From NCBI RefSeq assembly GCF_020911925.1, contig NZ_CP087134.1:434001-498000 (forward strand): a DNA stretch of 64,000 nt, written 5' to 3'. Source of the DNA: Flavobacterium cupriresistens (GTDB lineage: Bacteria > Bacteroidota > Bacteroidia > Flavobacteriales > Flavobacteriaceae). Under the pieces are notes generated by a model that was not told the DNA's origin, ran no database searches, and saw nothing but the letters and a program-made list of their open reading frames with translations. Shown in pieces: positions 42,684-51,577 of the stretch (positions are counted from its first letter, which is position 1; each line of letters starts with the position of its first letter). A program made the position numbers and the translations under genes.

Positions 42684-43361
42684 CTATAATTGTGTAATAT
42701 CCTGTATAATAATCTCTTTTCGGGTATAACTTAAAAGATGATTAGTTTCCATCTCATTGAGTAATTGCGTGGCAGTTTGTCTGGAAGTACAGATAATCTG
42801 AGCAATATCACTTTGGGTCAGATAATTTTCGATCGCGACCGATTTACCGTCAACAACGCCTTCTTTTTCTGCCCAGTCTTTTAAAAACTGATACAGTCTT
42901 GTTTTCGCATCTTTTGAAATTAAATTGGCATAACTGTTTTTGATGCGTTTCATTTTTAAACCAACAAACTTAGTGTAGGAAAGTGCTAAGTTTGGATTTC
43001 TCAATAATAAATCTTCGAAATCCGAAAGCAGGAAACTGCAAATGGCAACATCATCAGAAAGTACTTTTGCATATTCGTTGTCTTTATCATCTGTTTCTAA
43101 AGTCAACTCACCAAACAAATCTCCTTTCTGGATAATGTCTTTTATCGTTTCGTTTCCTTCTTCATCAACCGCAACAATTTTGATAGTTCCTTTTTTAAGT
43201 AAAAAAATACGGGGTACTTCTGATGAAGAGAAATAAATAATTTCTCCCTTGGAAGCTTTTTTAAAACCGGTGATAATACACAATTGTTTGATCTGTCCAA
43301 AGCTCAAAGTTCGGAACAATTTATGATCGCGCAAATACCAATATTTTAATTCTTCATACAT
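42684..43361 (-). CDS. Crp/Fnr-family transcriptional regulator
   Basis: A 225-residue regulator: cyclic-nucleotide-binding-like beta barrel (about 20-120, with GDLFGELTLETDD in place of the strict cAMP signature) and a Crp-type winged helix (LTQSDIAQIICTSRQTATQLLNEM). No Fnr-type cysteine cluster at the N-terminus, so it is not an iron-sulfur oxygen sensor. The start is ATG 43361; a TTG at 43370 gives three extra residues. Its position upstream of the redox operon on the same strand suggests that operon as target. Confidence 0.88.
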   Translation of the reverse strand: MYEELKYWYLRDHKLFRTLSFGQIKQLCIITGFKKASKGEIIYFSSSEVPRIFLLKKGTIKIVAVDEEGNETIKDIIQKGDLFGELTLETDDKDNEYAKVLSDDVAICSFLLSDFEDLLLRNPNLALSYTKFVGLKMKRIKNSYANLISKDAKTRLYQFLKDWAEKEGVVDGKSVAIENYLTQSDIAQIICTSRQTATQLLNEMETNHLLSYTRKEIIIQDITQL

Positions 43362-43414
43362 AATCAACAAATTCTAGTATTGTAAATGTAGTTAAATTTT
43401 TTCCTCAAAAACAA

Positions 43415-43446
43415 AACCCTTTTGAAGCCTGAACTTCAAAAGGGTT
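43415..43446 (-). terminator. Terminator of the acyl-CoA dehydrogenase gene
   Basis: AACCCTTTTGAAG pairs with CTTCAAAAGGGTT around a six-base loop, then TTTTGTTTTTG on the minus strand. It lies 27 bases beyond the stop codon and separates the gene from the Crp-type regulator. Confidence 0.85.
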
Positions 43447-43472
43447 TTTTATATGAATTAATTTACGAAAAA

Positions 43473-44615
43473 TTATCCTGCGATAACGGCTCTCGAAATT
43501 ACTATTTTCTGAATTTCTGAAGTTCCTTCATAGATCTGAGTAATCTTAGCATCACGCATAAAACGTTCTACGTGATATTCTTTCACATAACCGTTTCCAC
43601 CATGAATCTGAACGGCTTCAACAGCGGTATCCATTGCCACTTGCGAAGCAAAAAGTTTAGCCATTGCACCACTTACATCATAGTTTTTATGCTGATCTTT
43701 GTCCCAAGCTGCTTTCATACACAGATGACGAGCCGCTTCAATATTCACCGCCATATCTGCCAATTTAAAAGCAATTGCCTGATGGTTACAAATTTCTGTT
43801 CCAAAAGCTTTACGTTCTTTTGAATATTTCAAAGCCAGTTCGTAAGCACCTGAAGCAATACCCAAAGCCTGAGAAGCGATACCGATACGACCACCGGCTA
43901 ACGTTTTCATAGCAAATTTAAATCCGAAACCATCTTCACCAATTCTATTCTCTTTAGGAACTTTTACATCACTAAACATTAATGAGTGTGTATCAGAACC
44001 ACGGATTCCCATTTTTTGCTCTTTTGGTCCGATAGAAAACCCAGGCATGTCTTTGGTCATAATCAAAGCATTGATTCCTTTGTGTTTCAACTCAGTATTT
44101 GTCTGAGCAATTACCAAATATACAGAAGCAGTATTTCCGTTTGTGATCCAGTTTTTTGTTCCGTTTACCAGATAATGGTCTCCCATATCAATAGCTGTAG
44201 TTTTTTGTGAAGTTGCATCACTACCGGCTTCCGGCTCACTTAAACAAAAAGCACCGTGAATTTCACCTGAGGCTAAACCCGGTAAATATTTTTGTTTTTG
44301 CTCTTCCGTACCAAACTCCTGCAATCCCCAGCAAACTAATGAATTGTTTACTGACATTACTACAGAAGCGGATGCATCAACTTTAGAAATCTCTTCCATC
44401 GCGATTACATAAGAAATAGCATCTAAACCACTTCCTCCGTATTTCGGATCAACCATCATCCCCATGAAACCCAATTGTCCCATTTTTTTTATTTGCTCTG
44501 TCGGAAAAATTTGTTTTTCGTCACGTTCGATAACACCCGGCAACAATTCGTTCTGAGCAAAATCTCTTGCAGCTTGTTGAATCATTAAGTGTTCTTCGGT
44601 AAGATTAAAATCCAT
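43473..44615 (-). CDS. Acyl-CoA dehydrogenase
   Basis: A 380-residue FAD enzyme of fatty acid or branched-chain amino acid breakdown. Family motifs: CLSEPEAGSDA near residue 127, KNWITNG, GGRIGIASQALGIA, MAVNIEAARHLC and YEGTSEIQKIVISR at the end, whose Glu is the catalytic base in short-chain enzymes. The size and last motif fit the short-chain (butyryl-CoA) type, but the chain length is not certain. Single-gene unit. Confidence 0.92.
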   Translation of the reverse strand: MDFNLTEEHLMIQQAARDFAQNELLPGVIERDEKQIFPTEQIKKMGQLGFMGMMVDPKYGGSGLDAISYVIAMEEISKVDASASVVMSVNNSLVCWGLQEFGTEEQKQKYLPGLASGEIHGAFCLSEPEAGSDATSQKTTAIDMGDHYLVNGTKNWITNGNTASVYLVIAQTNTELKHKGINALIMTKDMPGFSIGPKEQKMGIRGSDTHSLMFSDVKVPKENRIGEDGFGFKFAMKTLAGGRIGIASQALGIASGAYELALKYSKERKAFGTEICNHQAIAFKLADMAVNIEAARHLCMKAAWDKDQHKNYDVSGAMAKLFASQVAMDTAVEAVQIHGGNGYVKEYHVERFMRDAKITQIYEGTSEIQKIVISRAVIAG

Positions 44616-45071
44616 AGTCTTGTTTTTTTGTTTTTTTCTTATTCTTTTTACTAAACCAAATTCAAATCATCAGTTTAGGTGGTATTGTTTGTGTTTTTAT
44701 TTAATTGCTTTTTTCTCAAAGAAAGGCTTCCAAAGATAATTTTTAAATACGAATTAACAATGCATGCATATCTTTTTAAGATATTATCGCAATTCACGAT
44801 AACGATTTCGTAAAAATATTAAATTTTAAACCTCCTTATCCCATTTTTTCAACATTTTCTTCAAAATTTAAGAATTAAAGTATGGATCAAAAAAGGCATT
44901 TTCCAAAAATCTTAAATTATTATAATCTCAAAAACACAAACCCAGTAAAAACGCCTATCTCAACGTAAAACAAGTCTTACTATTTTGATTTTGAATCCCC
45001 TACAAATACAGTAAAATAAATTTCCTTAAAAAAAATATTCGTCATAAATAGCCAAAAATTATAAATTACGT
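44616..45071. other. Divergent intergenic stretch, no gene seen
   Basis: About 455 bases between the acyl-CoA dehydrogenase and the chalcone-isomerase-like gene. It is very AT-rich; I see no coding frame, tRNA or strong hairpin. It should hold the dehydrogenase promoter. Confidence 0.5.
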
Positions 45072-45079
45072 TATTTTTG
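45072..45079 (+). promoter_or_regulatory. -7 promoter box of the chalcone-isomerase-like gene
   Basis: TATTTTTG followed by CCCTC fits TAnnTTTG and gives a leader of about 25 bases to the ATG at 45108. No TTG at the expected distance. Confidence 0.5.
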
Positions 45080-45107
45080 CCCTCAAAAATTAAATTATTG
45101 ATAGCGT

Positions 45108-45683
45108 ATGAAAAAGATTTTACTAGCATTAACATTACTTTTAAGTTTACAATTTTCTACTGTTTCTGCCCAGTCTCAGTTAGATGTTAATGGTGTTACA
45201 GTACCGAGAAAAATAGACTTTCAAAATAAATCTTTGCAACTTAATGGTGCAGGCGGAAGATCAAAAATGTGGACGGAAGTTTACGTACAAGCCTTATATT
45301 TATCTCAATTGAGTCAAGATCCAAAATTCATTATTGACAGTGATACCGAAATGGCGATCCGAATAGAAATTACTTCTTCATTGGTTTCTTCCAACAAACT
45401 TACTAAAGCAATGAATGCCGGTTTTGAAAAATCAGCAGGGAACAATTTCGAAGAATTACGACCAAGAATTGAGGATTTCAAAAAACTTTTAAGTGATGTT
45501 ATCACTGAAAAAGATGTTTTTATATTGGCTTACAATCCATTTGACCAAACGATAAATGTATACAAAAATGAAGTATTGAAAGGAAAAATCCCTGGATTTG
45601 ATTTCAAAAAAGCATTCTTCGGAATCTGGCTTTCTGACAAACCAGTTGATGAAACCTTAAAGAACAACTTACTTGGGAAATAA
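45108..45683 (+). CDS. Exported chalcone-isomerase-fold protein
   Basis: A 191-residue exported protein: signal peptide ending TVSAQ, then a chalcone-isomerase-like domain (LDVNGVTVPRKIDFQNKSLQLNGAGGRSKMWTEVYVQALYL, quoted here only by its first and last words LDVNGV and YVQALYL). Bacterial members of this fold are not flavonoid enzymes; they are thought to bind fatty acids or other lipids in the periplasm. Single gene with own promoter box and terminator. Function unknown. Confidence 0.8.
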   Translation: MKKILLALTLLLSLQFSTVSAQSQLDVNGVTVPRKIDFQNKSLQLNGAGGRSKMWTEVYVQALYLSQLSQDPKFIIDSDTEMAIRIEITSSLVSSNKLTKAMNAGFEKSAGNNFEELRPRIEDFKKLLSDVITEKDVFILAYNPFDQTINVYKNEVLKGKIPGFDFKKAFFGIWLSDKPVDETLKNNLLGK

Positions 45684-45709
45684 AAATTTCTAAGTTTTTA
45701 TACCATTTT

Positions 45710-45739
45710 AAAGCCGGAAACTACATCGTTTTCGGCTTT
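45710..45739 (+). terminator. Terminator of the chalcone-isomerase-like gene
   Basis: AAAGCCG pairs with CGGCTTT with further imperfect pairing inside the loop, then CTTGTTTTG. About 27 bases after the stop codon. Confidence 0.65.
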
Positions 45740-45829
45740 CTTGTTTTGTTTAAATAAAATTGCCTCCAAATACATTATTCGCATTATTCTATTTTATACT
45801 TTTACGCAAAATAAACATACGACAACAAA

Positions 45830-47056
45830 ATGAAAGATTTATTACAACAATTTGAAAATAAAGAACCTGAAATTGTTTTTAACTGGAAAGATTCTGAAAC
45901 AGAGGCAGAAGGTTGGACAGTAATTAATTCACTTCGTGGAGGAGCCGCAGGTGGAGGAACAAGAATGAGAAAGGGCTTAGACATGAATGAAGTTTTATCA
46001 TTAGCCAAAACCATGGAAGTTAAATTCTCCGTTTCGGGCCCTGCAATTGGTGGTGCTAAATCCGGAATTAACTTTGATCCTAACGATCCTCGCAAAAAAG
46101 GAGTTTTACAACGTTGGTACAAAGCCGTTTCGCCTTTATTAAAAAGTTACTACGGTACTGGTGGAGATTTAAATGTTGATGAAATCCATGAAGTAATCCC
46201 AATGACAGAAGAATGTGGTGTATGGCATCCGCAGGAAGGTGTTTTCAACGGACACTTCAAACCAACCGAAGCTGATAAAATTAACAGAATTGGTCAATTA
46301 CGTCAAGGAGTTATCAAAGTAATTGAGAATCCTAAATTCTCACCTGATGTTACTCGTAAATATACTGTTGCTGATATGATCACCGGTTATGGTGTTGCTG
46401 AAGCAGTTCGTCATTTTTACACTACATACGGTGGTGATGTAAAAGGCAAAAAAGCAATCGTTCAAGGATTTGGAAATGTAGGTTCTGCAGCTGCTTTTTA
46501 CCTAGCAGAAATGGGAGCTAAAGTAATCGGAATTATTGATCGCGACGGAGGATTAATCAAAGAAGAAGGTTTTTCTTTTGAAGAAATCAGAAGTTTGTTC
46601 TTAAACAAAGACGGAAACAAACTGGTAGCCGAAAATATGATTCCATTTGAAGAAATCAACTCTAAGATATGGACCATTGGTGCGGAAATCTTCACTCCTT
46701 GTGCTGCTTCGAGATTGGTAACTCAAGCTCAGATTGACGGTTTAATTGCAAATGGATTAGAAGTTATTTCTTGTGGAGCGAATGTACCTTTTGCTGACAA
46801 AGAAATTTTCTTCGGTTCAATTATGGAGCAAGTAGACAGCAAAGTAAGTTTGATTCCTGATTTTATTTCAAACTGTGGAATGGCAAGAGTTTTTGCTTAC
46901 TTCATGGAGAAAAAAGTTCAAATGACAGATGAGGCGATCTTCAATGATACTTCAGATATTATAAAAAATGCGATTGTAAAAGCGCATGCTTTAAGTCAAT
47001 CTAAAACAAATATCAGCGCAACTGCTTTTGAAATTGCATTGAAACAATTAGTATAA
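45830..47056 (+). CDS. Glu/Leu/Phe/Val-type amino acid dehydrogenase
   Basis: A 408-residue NAD(P)-dependent dehydrogenase of amino acids. The catalytic region GPAIGGAKSGINFDP holds the conserved Lys, LNVDEIHEVIPMTEECGVW replaces the typical PDxxT region, and the Rossmann motif is VQGFGNVGSAAAFY; FTPCAAS and CGANVP are typical of the second domain. Length fits glutamate or leucine dehydrogenase; substrate cannot be told. It makes ammonia from amino acids or the reverse. Followed directly by the tandem repeat array, whose first hairpin is its terminator. Confidence 0.9.
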   Translation: MKDLLQQFENKEPEIVFNWKDSETEAEGWTVINSLRGGAAGGGTRMRKGLDMNEVLSLAKTMEVKFSVSGPAIGGAKSGINFDPNDPRKKGVLQRWYKAVSPLLKSYYGTGGDLNVDEIHEVIPMTEECGVWHPQEGVFNGHFKPTEADKINRIGQLRQGVIKVIENPKFSPDVTRKYTVADMITGYGVAEAVRHFYTTYGGDVKGKKAIVQGFGNVGSAAAFYLAEMGAKVIGIIDRDGGLIKEEGFSFEEIRSLFLNKDGNKLVAENMIPFEEINSKIWTIGAEIFTPCAASRLVTQAQIDGLIANGLEVISCGANVPFADKEIFFGSIMEQVDSKVSLIPDFISNCGMARVFAYFMEKKVQMTDEAIFNDTSDIIKNAIVKAHALSQSKTNISATAFEIALKQLV

Positions 47057-47070
47057 TTTTTCTATACTTC

Positions 47071-47700
47071 ATTCTAAACGAATCAAACGAGATTTTCTAA
47101 TCTGTTTGATTCGTTTTTTTTTATGTTCTTTTGGCTCACACAGATTTGGCAGATTAAGCGGATTCTTTTTCTCTTTCCTCAATCCAAAATCAAATAAAAT
47201 CTGCTCCATCTGCCAAATCTGCGTGCTAAAACATTATGCTAGAACTTCCTTTCTTATTATTTAATTCTAAACAAATCAAACTTTTCCGGATCCGGTTGGC
47301 TCGCATTTTTTGGCTCACGCAGATTGAGCAGATTAAGCGGATTATTTTTATCCTTTCAATCCGAAATCAAATAAAATCTGCTCAATCTGTCAAATCTGCG
47401 TGCTAAAACATTATACGAAAATCACCTGTTCTACCTTTTAATCCAAAACGAATCAAACGTCTTCAAATCTGTTTGGTTCGCTTTTTTATGTTCTTTTGGC
47501 TCACGCAGAATCGGCAGATGGAGCGGACAATTTTTATCTTTTTCAATCCGAAATCAAATAAAATCTGCTCCATCTGCCAAATCTGCGTGCTAAAACAGCC
47601 ACTCCTATTCTTTAATCATAAACAAATCAAACTTCCTTAAATCTGGTTGGTTTGCTTTTTCCCACAGATTTTAAAGATTAAAAAGATTTTATAAACCATG
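47071..47700. repeat. Tandem array of 175-193 bp units, each with two nested palindromes
   Basis: Four units begin at about 47071, 47264, 47440 and 47614 (spacing 193, 176 and 174); the fourth is cut short near 47700. Each has AAACGAATCAAAC-type sequence with its complement (GTTTGATTCG in the first unit), then GGCTCACGCAGATT...GCGGATT and its complement AATCTGC...AAATCTGCGTGC. In unit 1 the first hairpin (47077-47120) has a 12 bp perfect stem and eight T, so it is the dehydrogenase terminator. No coding frame spans the array. The remaining gap to 47847 shows nothing else. Confidence 0.8.
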
Positions 47701-47847
47701 TAAACTTTGGTTCTAAACTTAATCAAAGACCACTGTTTAACACTTTGATGAACTTTACGTTTAAATTCTGTACTCCCTTTAATTACAAACAATTTTTAGT
47801 ACTTTTAAGCGTTTTTAATTAATACAATTACAAAATTCAGAATCAAA

Positions 47848-48747
47848 ATGACTTCTACGGATTCTTCAGATAAAAAGAAATCACTACTCCTCTCGACTGC
47901 TATATATGCGGCGTTATTGCTATTGCTGTTTTTCATCCGTTTTTGGCCTCCCTATAATCCGGAAAACAATGTTGCACTTGCTGCCGGTGGCGGAGGTGGT
48001 GGCGTAACTGTCAATTTTGGAGACAGTGATTTAGGCTCGGGTGCAAATTATAAAAGCGAGGTTCTCGAAGTCAAAAACGAAGCCAAACAAACTCCTGCAA
48101 AAGCAACTCCGGAAGAAGCTATTATCACACAGGAAAATACCTCAACAGACGAAAGTGTCGTAATTCCAACAAAAGAAAAACCTAAAAAAAATACTCCTGT
48201 TGAAAAACCAACAGTAAAACCCGTACCGGAAAAACCAAAAGTTTCCAATTCGACCAATGATGCTTTATCCAGCATCTTAAAAGGATCAAACAAAGGTGGT
48301 GACGGAAATGATAAAACAGCCGGAAACAAAGGAAAAACCACAGGAAGTTTAGGCTCCAACGGCTATTACGGCGATGGAGGTTCGGGTGGAGGAACCGGAG
48401 GTGGTCACGGAACCGGAACTGGTATCGGTACTGGAAGTGGCTACGGAGCTGGAAGCGGCGGAGGCTCTGGTGGCGGATCGGGCTATTCTCTTGGAAACCG
48501 AAAAGCATTATCTAAACCTGCTCCAAAATACACTTGTGATGAAGCTGGAAAAGTGGTCGTTGAAGTTACCGTAGATCAAACCGGAAAAACAATCAGCGCA
48601 ACTGCAGGGATAAAAGGAACAACCAATTTAGCGAGATGTTTATTAGATCAAGCCAAAATTGCCGCCATGAACACCAAATGGGATGCTGACAGTAACGCTC
48701 CGGCAAAACAAGTTGGTAAGATTATTTACAATTTCAGTTTAAACTAA
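47848..48747 (+). CDS. TonB-type energy transducer with glycine-rich linker
   Basis: A 299-residue inner-membrane protein: one N-terminal membrane segment (about 12-31), then an acidic Lys/Pro/Glu stretch (EKPKKNTPVEKPTVKPVPEKP), a glycine-rich linker (about 150-215; GTGTGIGTGSGYG), and a TonB-like C-terminal domain of about 75 residues (VVVEVTVDQTGKTISATAGIKG). It should span the periplasm and touch TonB-dependent receptors. The first unit of ExbB/ExbD lies next door on the other strand. The very long Gly-rich linker in place of Pro repeats is characteristic of some Bacteroidota TonB proteins. Confidence 0.8.
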   Translation: MTSTDSSDKKKSLLLSTAIYAALLLLLFFIRFWPPYNPENNVALAAGGGGGGVTVNFGDSDLGSGANYKSEVLEVKNEAKQTPAKATPEEAIITQENTSTDESVVIPTKEKPKKNTPVEKPTVKPVPEKPKVSNSTNDALSSILKGSNKGGDGNDKTAGNKGKTTGSLGSNGYYGDGGSGGGTGGGHGTGTGIGTGSGYGAGSGGGSGGGSGYSLGNRKALSKPAPKYTCDEAGKVVVEVTVDQTGKTISATAGIKGTTNLARCLLDQAKIAAMNTKWDADSNAPAKQVGKIIYNFSLN

Positions 48748-48751
48748 AAGA

Positions 48752-48790
48752 AACAAACCCGACAGGTTTTTGAAACCTGTCGGGTTTGTT
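48752..48790. terminator. Bidirectional terminator between tonB and exbD
   Basis: AACAAACCCGACAGGTTT pairs perfectly over 18 bp with AAACCTGTCGGGTTTGTT around a three-base loop, with T-runs in the plus direction. It ends tonB (+) and exbD (-), which converge here. Confidence 0.9.
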
Positions 48791-48810
48791 TTTTCTATAC
48801 GTCACCTCAG

Positions 48811-49206
48811 TTATTTAGGACTTGTAGCAATCACAAACTTCAAATTATTCTTGACTCCTATCTGCAACACATCAACTAAATCCTGTACTTGTAAATTAAA
48901 CGGAATACGAACTACGACCGTTTGTTGTTTGTCTGCTCCTATTTTTGACATTAAAGAAGTTTCCAGATTTTCAAAATCTACTGGTTCTTTGTCTATATAA
49001 AACTTTTTATCTTCTGTAACCGACAAACTAATCAGTTGTTTGTTTGTTTTTTCATTGGCTTTCGCTTTAGGCAGCGTCATTTTAATAACATTCGGATTTG
49101 CAAGTGTTGAGATAATCAGGAAAAACAACAGCAGGAAAAACATAATATCACTTAATGACGATGTTGCCACCTCAGCATGAAATCTTCTTTTTCTTTTAAT
49201 AGACAT
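48811..49206 (-). CDS. exbD: ExbD/TolR-type biopolymer transport protein
   Basis: A 131-residue inner-membrane protein with one N-terminal membrane segment (IMFFLLLFFLIISTLANP; the Asp before it, in LSDIM, is the conserved proton-pathway residue) and a periplasmic domain. With ExbB it uses the proton gradient to power TonB. It begins 3 bases after the exbB stop, so they form an operon. The ATG at 49206 is the only good start. Confidence 0.88.
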   Translation of the reverse strand: MSIKRKRRFHAEVATSSLSDIMFFLLLFFLIISTLANPNVIKMTLPKAKANEKTNKQLISLSVTEDKKFYIDKEPVDFENLETSLMSKIGADKQQTVVVRIPFNLQVQDLVDVLQIGVKNNLKFVIATSPK

Positions 49207-49209
49207 AGC

Positions 49210-49905
49210 TTATGCTCTTTGAATTATATTGACAAATTCTAATATCTGTTTTTGAATTTTTAAAGCAAAATCATCAATTTTTCCGTTCAATAAATGGTAA
49301 GCACTATAGGCAATAATACCCACGATTAATCCGGATCCACTACTGATCATTTTTTCGTACAAACCTCCGGAAATATTACCGATACTAATATTTTCCGTAA
49401 CCGAAATGCTATAGAAAATCTTAATAACTCCCGAAATAGTTCCAATAAAACCTAAGGTTGGCGCAATACCGGCGATAAGTCCTAAGTGACCTAAACGTCT
49501 TTCCATCTCACCAATTTCAATATCGGCAGCACGATCCATATTCGATTCGATCTCGGCAATAGGTCTTCCGATTACCATTACACCTTCTTTCAGGATATTT
49601 CCGGCAGCGGTATTACTTCTTTCCACAATTGTTCTGGCCAATTCAATATTTCCCGCATTCAGTTTATCGCCCACATCCTGCATCAATCGATTGTCGATCT
49701 TAGAAGCCTTACTGATATACAAATAGCGCTCTATAATAACATAAAAAGTATAAAACAATAAAAGGGCAATTGGGATCAGAAAAAAACCTCCTTTTAAGAT
49801 AAATCCTAAAACAGAGATTTCCGTATTTGGAGCAATTTTTTCGACAACTAAACCAGATGCGGCATTTGCAATAGTATCAGTTTGTAATTGAATGAGGCTA
49901 AACAT
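49210..49905 (-). CDS. exbB: ExbB/MotA/TolQ-type proton channel protein
   Basis: A 231-residue membrane protein with three helices: LGFILKGGFFLIPIALLLFYTFYVI near residue 33, and two near the C-terminus around LGLIAGIAPTLGFIGTISGV and SGSGLIVGIIAYSAYHLL. The conserved ExbB/TolQ motif (LIAGIAPTLGFIGT) is present. Forms the proton channel with ExbD. Here the pair faces tonB, which is in the opposite direction; in many genomes all three are co-directional. Confidence 0.9.
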   Translation of the reverse strand: MFSLIQLQTDTIANAASGLVVEKIAPNTEISVLGFILKGGFFLIPIALLLFYTFYVIIERYLYISKASKIDNRLMQDVGDKLNAGNIELARTIVERSNTAAGNILKEGVMVIGRPIAEIESNMDRAADIEIGEMERRLGHLGLIAGIAPTLGFIGTISGVIKIFYSISVTENISIGNISGGLYEKMISSGSGLIVGIIAYSAYHLLNGKIDDFALKIQKQILEFVNIIQRA

Positions 49906-50036
49906 ATTTTAATTCTTGTTTTTAATAATTAATTCTAAAAAATATTTCAATTTTGCACTAAAGATAATTTTCATTGTAGTATTAAACTAAAAAAAAGGGA
50001 AATTATTTCAATTCAACACCATTTTATCCAAACAAA

Positions 50037-51263
50037 ATGAACTATCAAGAGACTACAAATTGGATGTTTAACCAATTGCCCATGTATCAGCTTCAGGGCG
50101 CATCGGCATACAAAGAAGATTTAACTAATATCAAGTTACTTGCGGAACATCTTGGCAATCCGGAACGTCAATTAAAATGCATTCATGTTGCCGGAACGAA
50201 CGGCAAAGGCTCTACATCACATATGCTGGCTTCGGTACTACAGGAAGCCGGATACAAGGTTGGATTGTACACTTCACCACATCTAAAAGATTTCAGAGAA
50301 AGGATCAGAATAAACGGCATCGAAATTTCGGAAGATTTTGTTTGTGCTTTTATCGCCAAACACAAAAGTTTCTTTGAATCTAACGATATGAGCTTCTTTG
50401 AAATGTCGGTTGGATTGGCATTTGATTATTTTGCATCTGAAAAAACAGATATCGCCATCATTGAAGTCGGCCTAGGCGGACGTTTAGATGCTACCAATAT
50501 TATCACGCCACTAGTTTCTGTAATTACCAATATAGACTTAGATCACACACAGTTTTTAGGAAATACTCCGGCTGCAATTGCCGGTGAAAAAGCAGGAATC
50601 ATAAAACCAAACGTTCCTGTTGTTATCGGGGAATACACTTCGGAAACTCAACCTGTTTTTTTAGCCAAAGCCAAAGAAAAAAACGCTCCGATATACTTTG
50701 CTTCAGATTTGATTCAGGATGTTTTTCCATCTGATTTAATTGGTGATTATCAATTTCACAATAAAAAGACAGTACAGCAAACGATAGCGGTTTTAAACAA
50801 TCAAAACGAATTTAAAGTTACGGTTGAAAATTTAAAAAACGGACTATTAAACGTCAGTAAAAATACCGGACTTCAAGGAAGATGGCAGCAGTTGGGCGAA
50901 AATCCAAAAATAATTTGCGATACGGCGCACAACAAACACGGACTGGCAGTTGTCATGAATCAGATTCAAAAGGAGTCTTTTGATACGCTTCATATTGTTT
51001 TGGGTGTTGTAAACGACAAAGATCTCGACTCTATTTTACCTCTTTTCCCCAAAAAAGCACAGTATTATTTCTGTCGACCGGATTCGTCGAGAGGTTTAAG
51101 TACGGAGATTTTACAAAATGAAGCAAAAAAATACGATTTACAGGGCGAAAAATACGACACAGTTGCAGCCGCTTTTTCTAAAGCAAAGCAAAATGCCTCC
51201 CAAAATGATTTTATTTATGTTGGAGGAAGCACTTTTGTCGTTGCCGAATTGCCTTTAAATTAA
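50037..51263 (+). CDS. folC: Folylpolyglutamate synthase / dihydrofolate synthase
   Basis: A 408-residue Mur-ligase-fold enzyme that adds glutamate to folates. P-loop GTNGKGST at 53-60, GLYTSPHLKDFRERIRING (substrate loop), and VGLGGRLDATNII are family signatures; LGVVNDKDLDSIL occurs in the C-terminal domain. It shares a short divergent gap with exbB. Full length and intact. Whether it also acts on dihydropteroate cannot be told. Confidence 0.93.
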   Translation: MNYQETTNWMFNQLPMYQLQGASAYKEDLTNIKLLAEHLGNPERQLKCIHVAGTNGKGSTSHMLASVLQEAGYKVGLYTSPHLKDFRERIRINGIEISEDFVCAFIAKHKSFFESNDMSFFEMSVGLAFDYFASEKTDIAIIEVGLGGRLDATNIITPLVSVITNIDLDHTQFLGNTPAAIAGEKAGIIKPNVPVVIGEYTSETQPVFLAKAKEKNAPIYFASDLIQDVFPSDLIGDYQFHNKKTVQQTIAVLNNQNEFKVTVENLKNGLLNVSKNTGLQGRWQQLGENPKIICDTAHNKHGLAVVMNQIQKESFDTLHIVLGVVNDKDLDSILPLFPKKAQYYFCRPDSSRGLSTEILQNEAKKYDLQGEKYDTVAAAFSKAKQNASQNDFIYVGGSTFVVAELPLN

Positions 51264-51374
51264 GAAAAACTGAAATGCTGGTAAAAATTCAAAATTTTCA
51301 CGTTCTATAATAAATTCAACACCAGCGGTATATAAAATTTCAAGAAAAAACTTTAAAATTTTACGGGATTTTCT

Positions 51375-51404
51375 TTGCAGAACTCAAAAACAAGAGTATA
51401 TTTG
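51375..51404 (+). promoter_or_regulatory. Consensus promoter of the tRNA-Val genes
   Basis: TTG (51375-51377), 19 bases, then TATATTTG (51397-51404) is an exact match to the Bacteroidota TTG-N19-TAnnTTTG promoter, with GCACTCGCAA downstream. It lies 37 bases before the first tRNA gene and is the cleanest promoter in the window. Confidence 0.85.
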
Positions 51405-51441
51405 CACTCGCAATCACAAATGATAGCAACCTAGTAAAATA

Positions 51442-51516
51442 GGGCGATTAGCTCAGCTGGTTCAGAGCACCTCGTTTACACCGAGGGGGTCGGGGGTTCG
51501 AACCCCTCATCGCCCA
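51442..51516 (+). tRNA. tRNA-Val (anticodon TAC), copy 1
   Basis: A 75-base cloverleaf: acceptor GGGCGAT/ATCGCCC, D-arm GCTC/GAGC, anticodon arm CCTCG-TTTACAC-CGAGG with anticodon TAC (reads GUA and other Val codons), T-arm with TTCGAAC. Discriminator is A; the CCA end is not encoded. A strong terminator follows at once (51523-51545). Confidence 0.97.
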
Positions 51517-51522
51517 CAAAGA

Positions 51523-51545
51523 AACTCCTTAAAAAATAAGGAGTT
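51523..51545 (+). terminator. Terminator between the two tRNA-Val genes
   Basis: AACTCCTT-AAAAAAT-AAGGAGTT followed by TTTTTAT. It should stop transcription after the first tRNA, so the second copy needs its own promoter or read-through. The same word AACTCCTTAA...AAGGAGTT returns at 55041 and 56488. Confidence 0.8.
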
Positions 51546-51577
51546 TTTTTATCAAAATAGATTACACCCTATAAAAA

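Noticed and set aside
47071..47700. CRISPR array
   Set aside because: Units are 174-193 bp and mostly similar throughout, with palindromes; there are no short repeats with unique spacers and no cas genes nearby.
48048..48508. Long open frames on the minus strand opposite the tonB gene
   Set aside because: They mirror the Gly/Pro-rich repeats of tonB, have low-complexity Arg/Phe/His translations, and no family resemblance.
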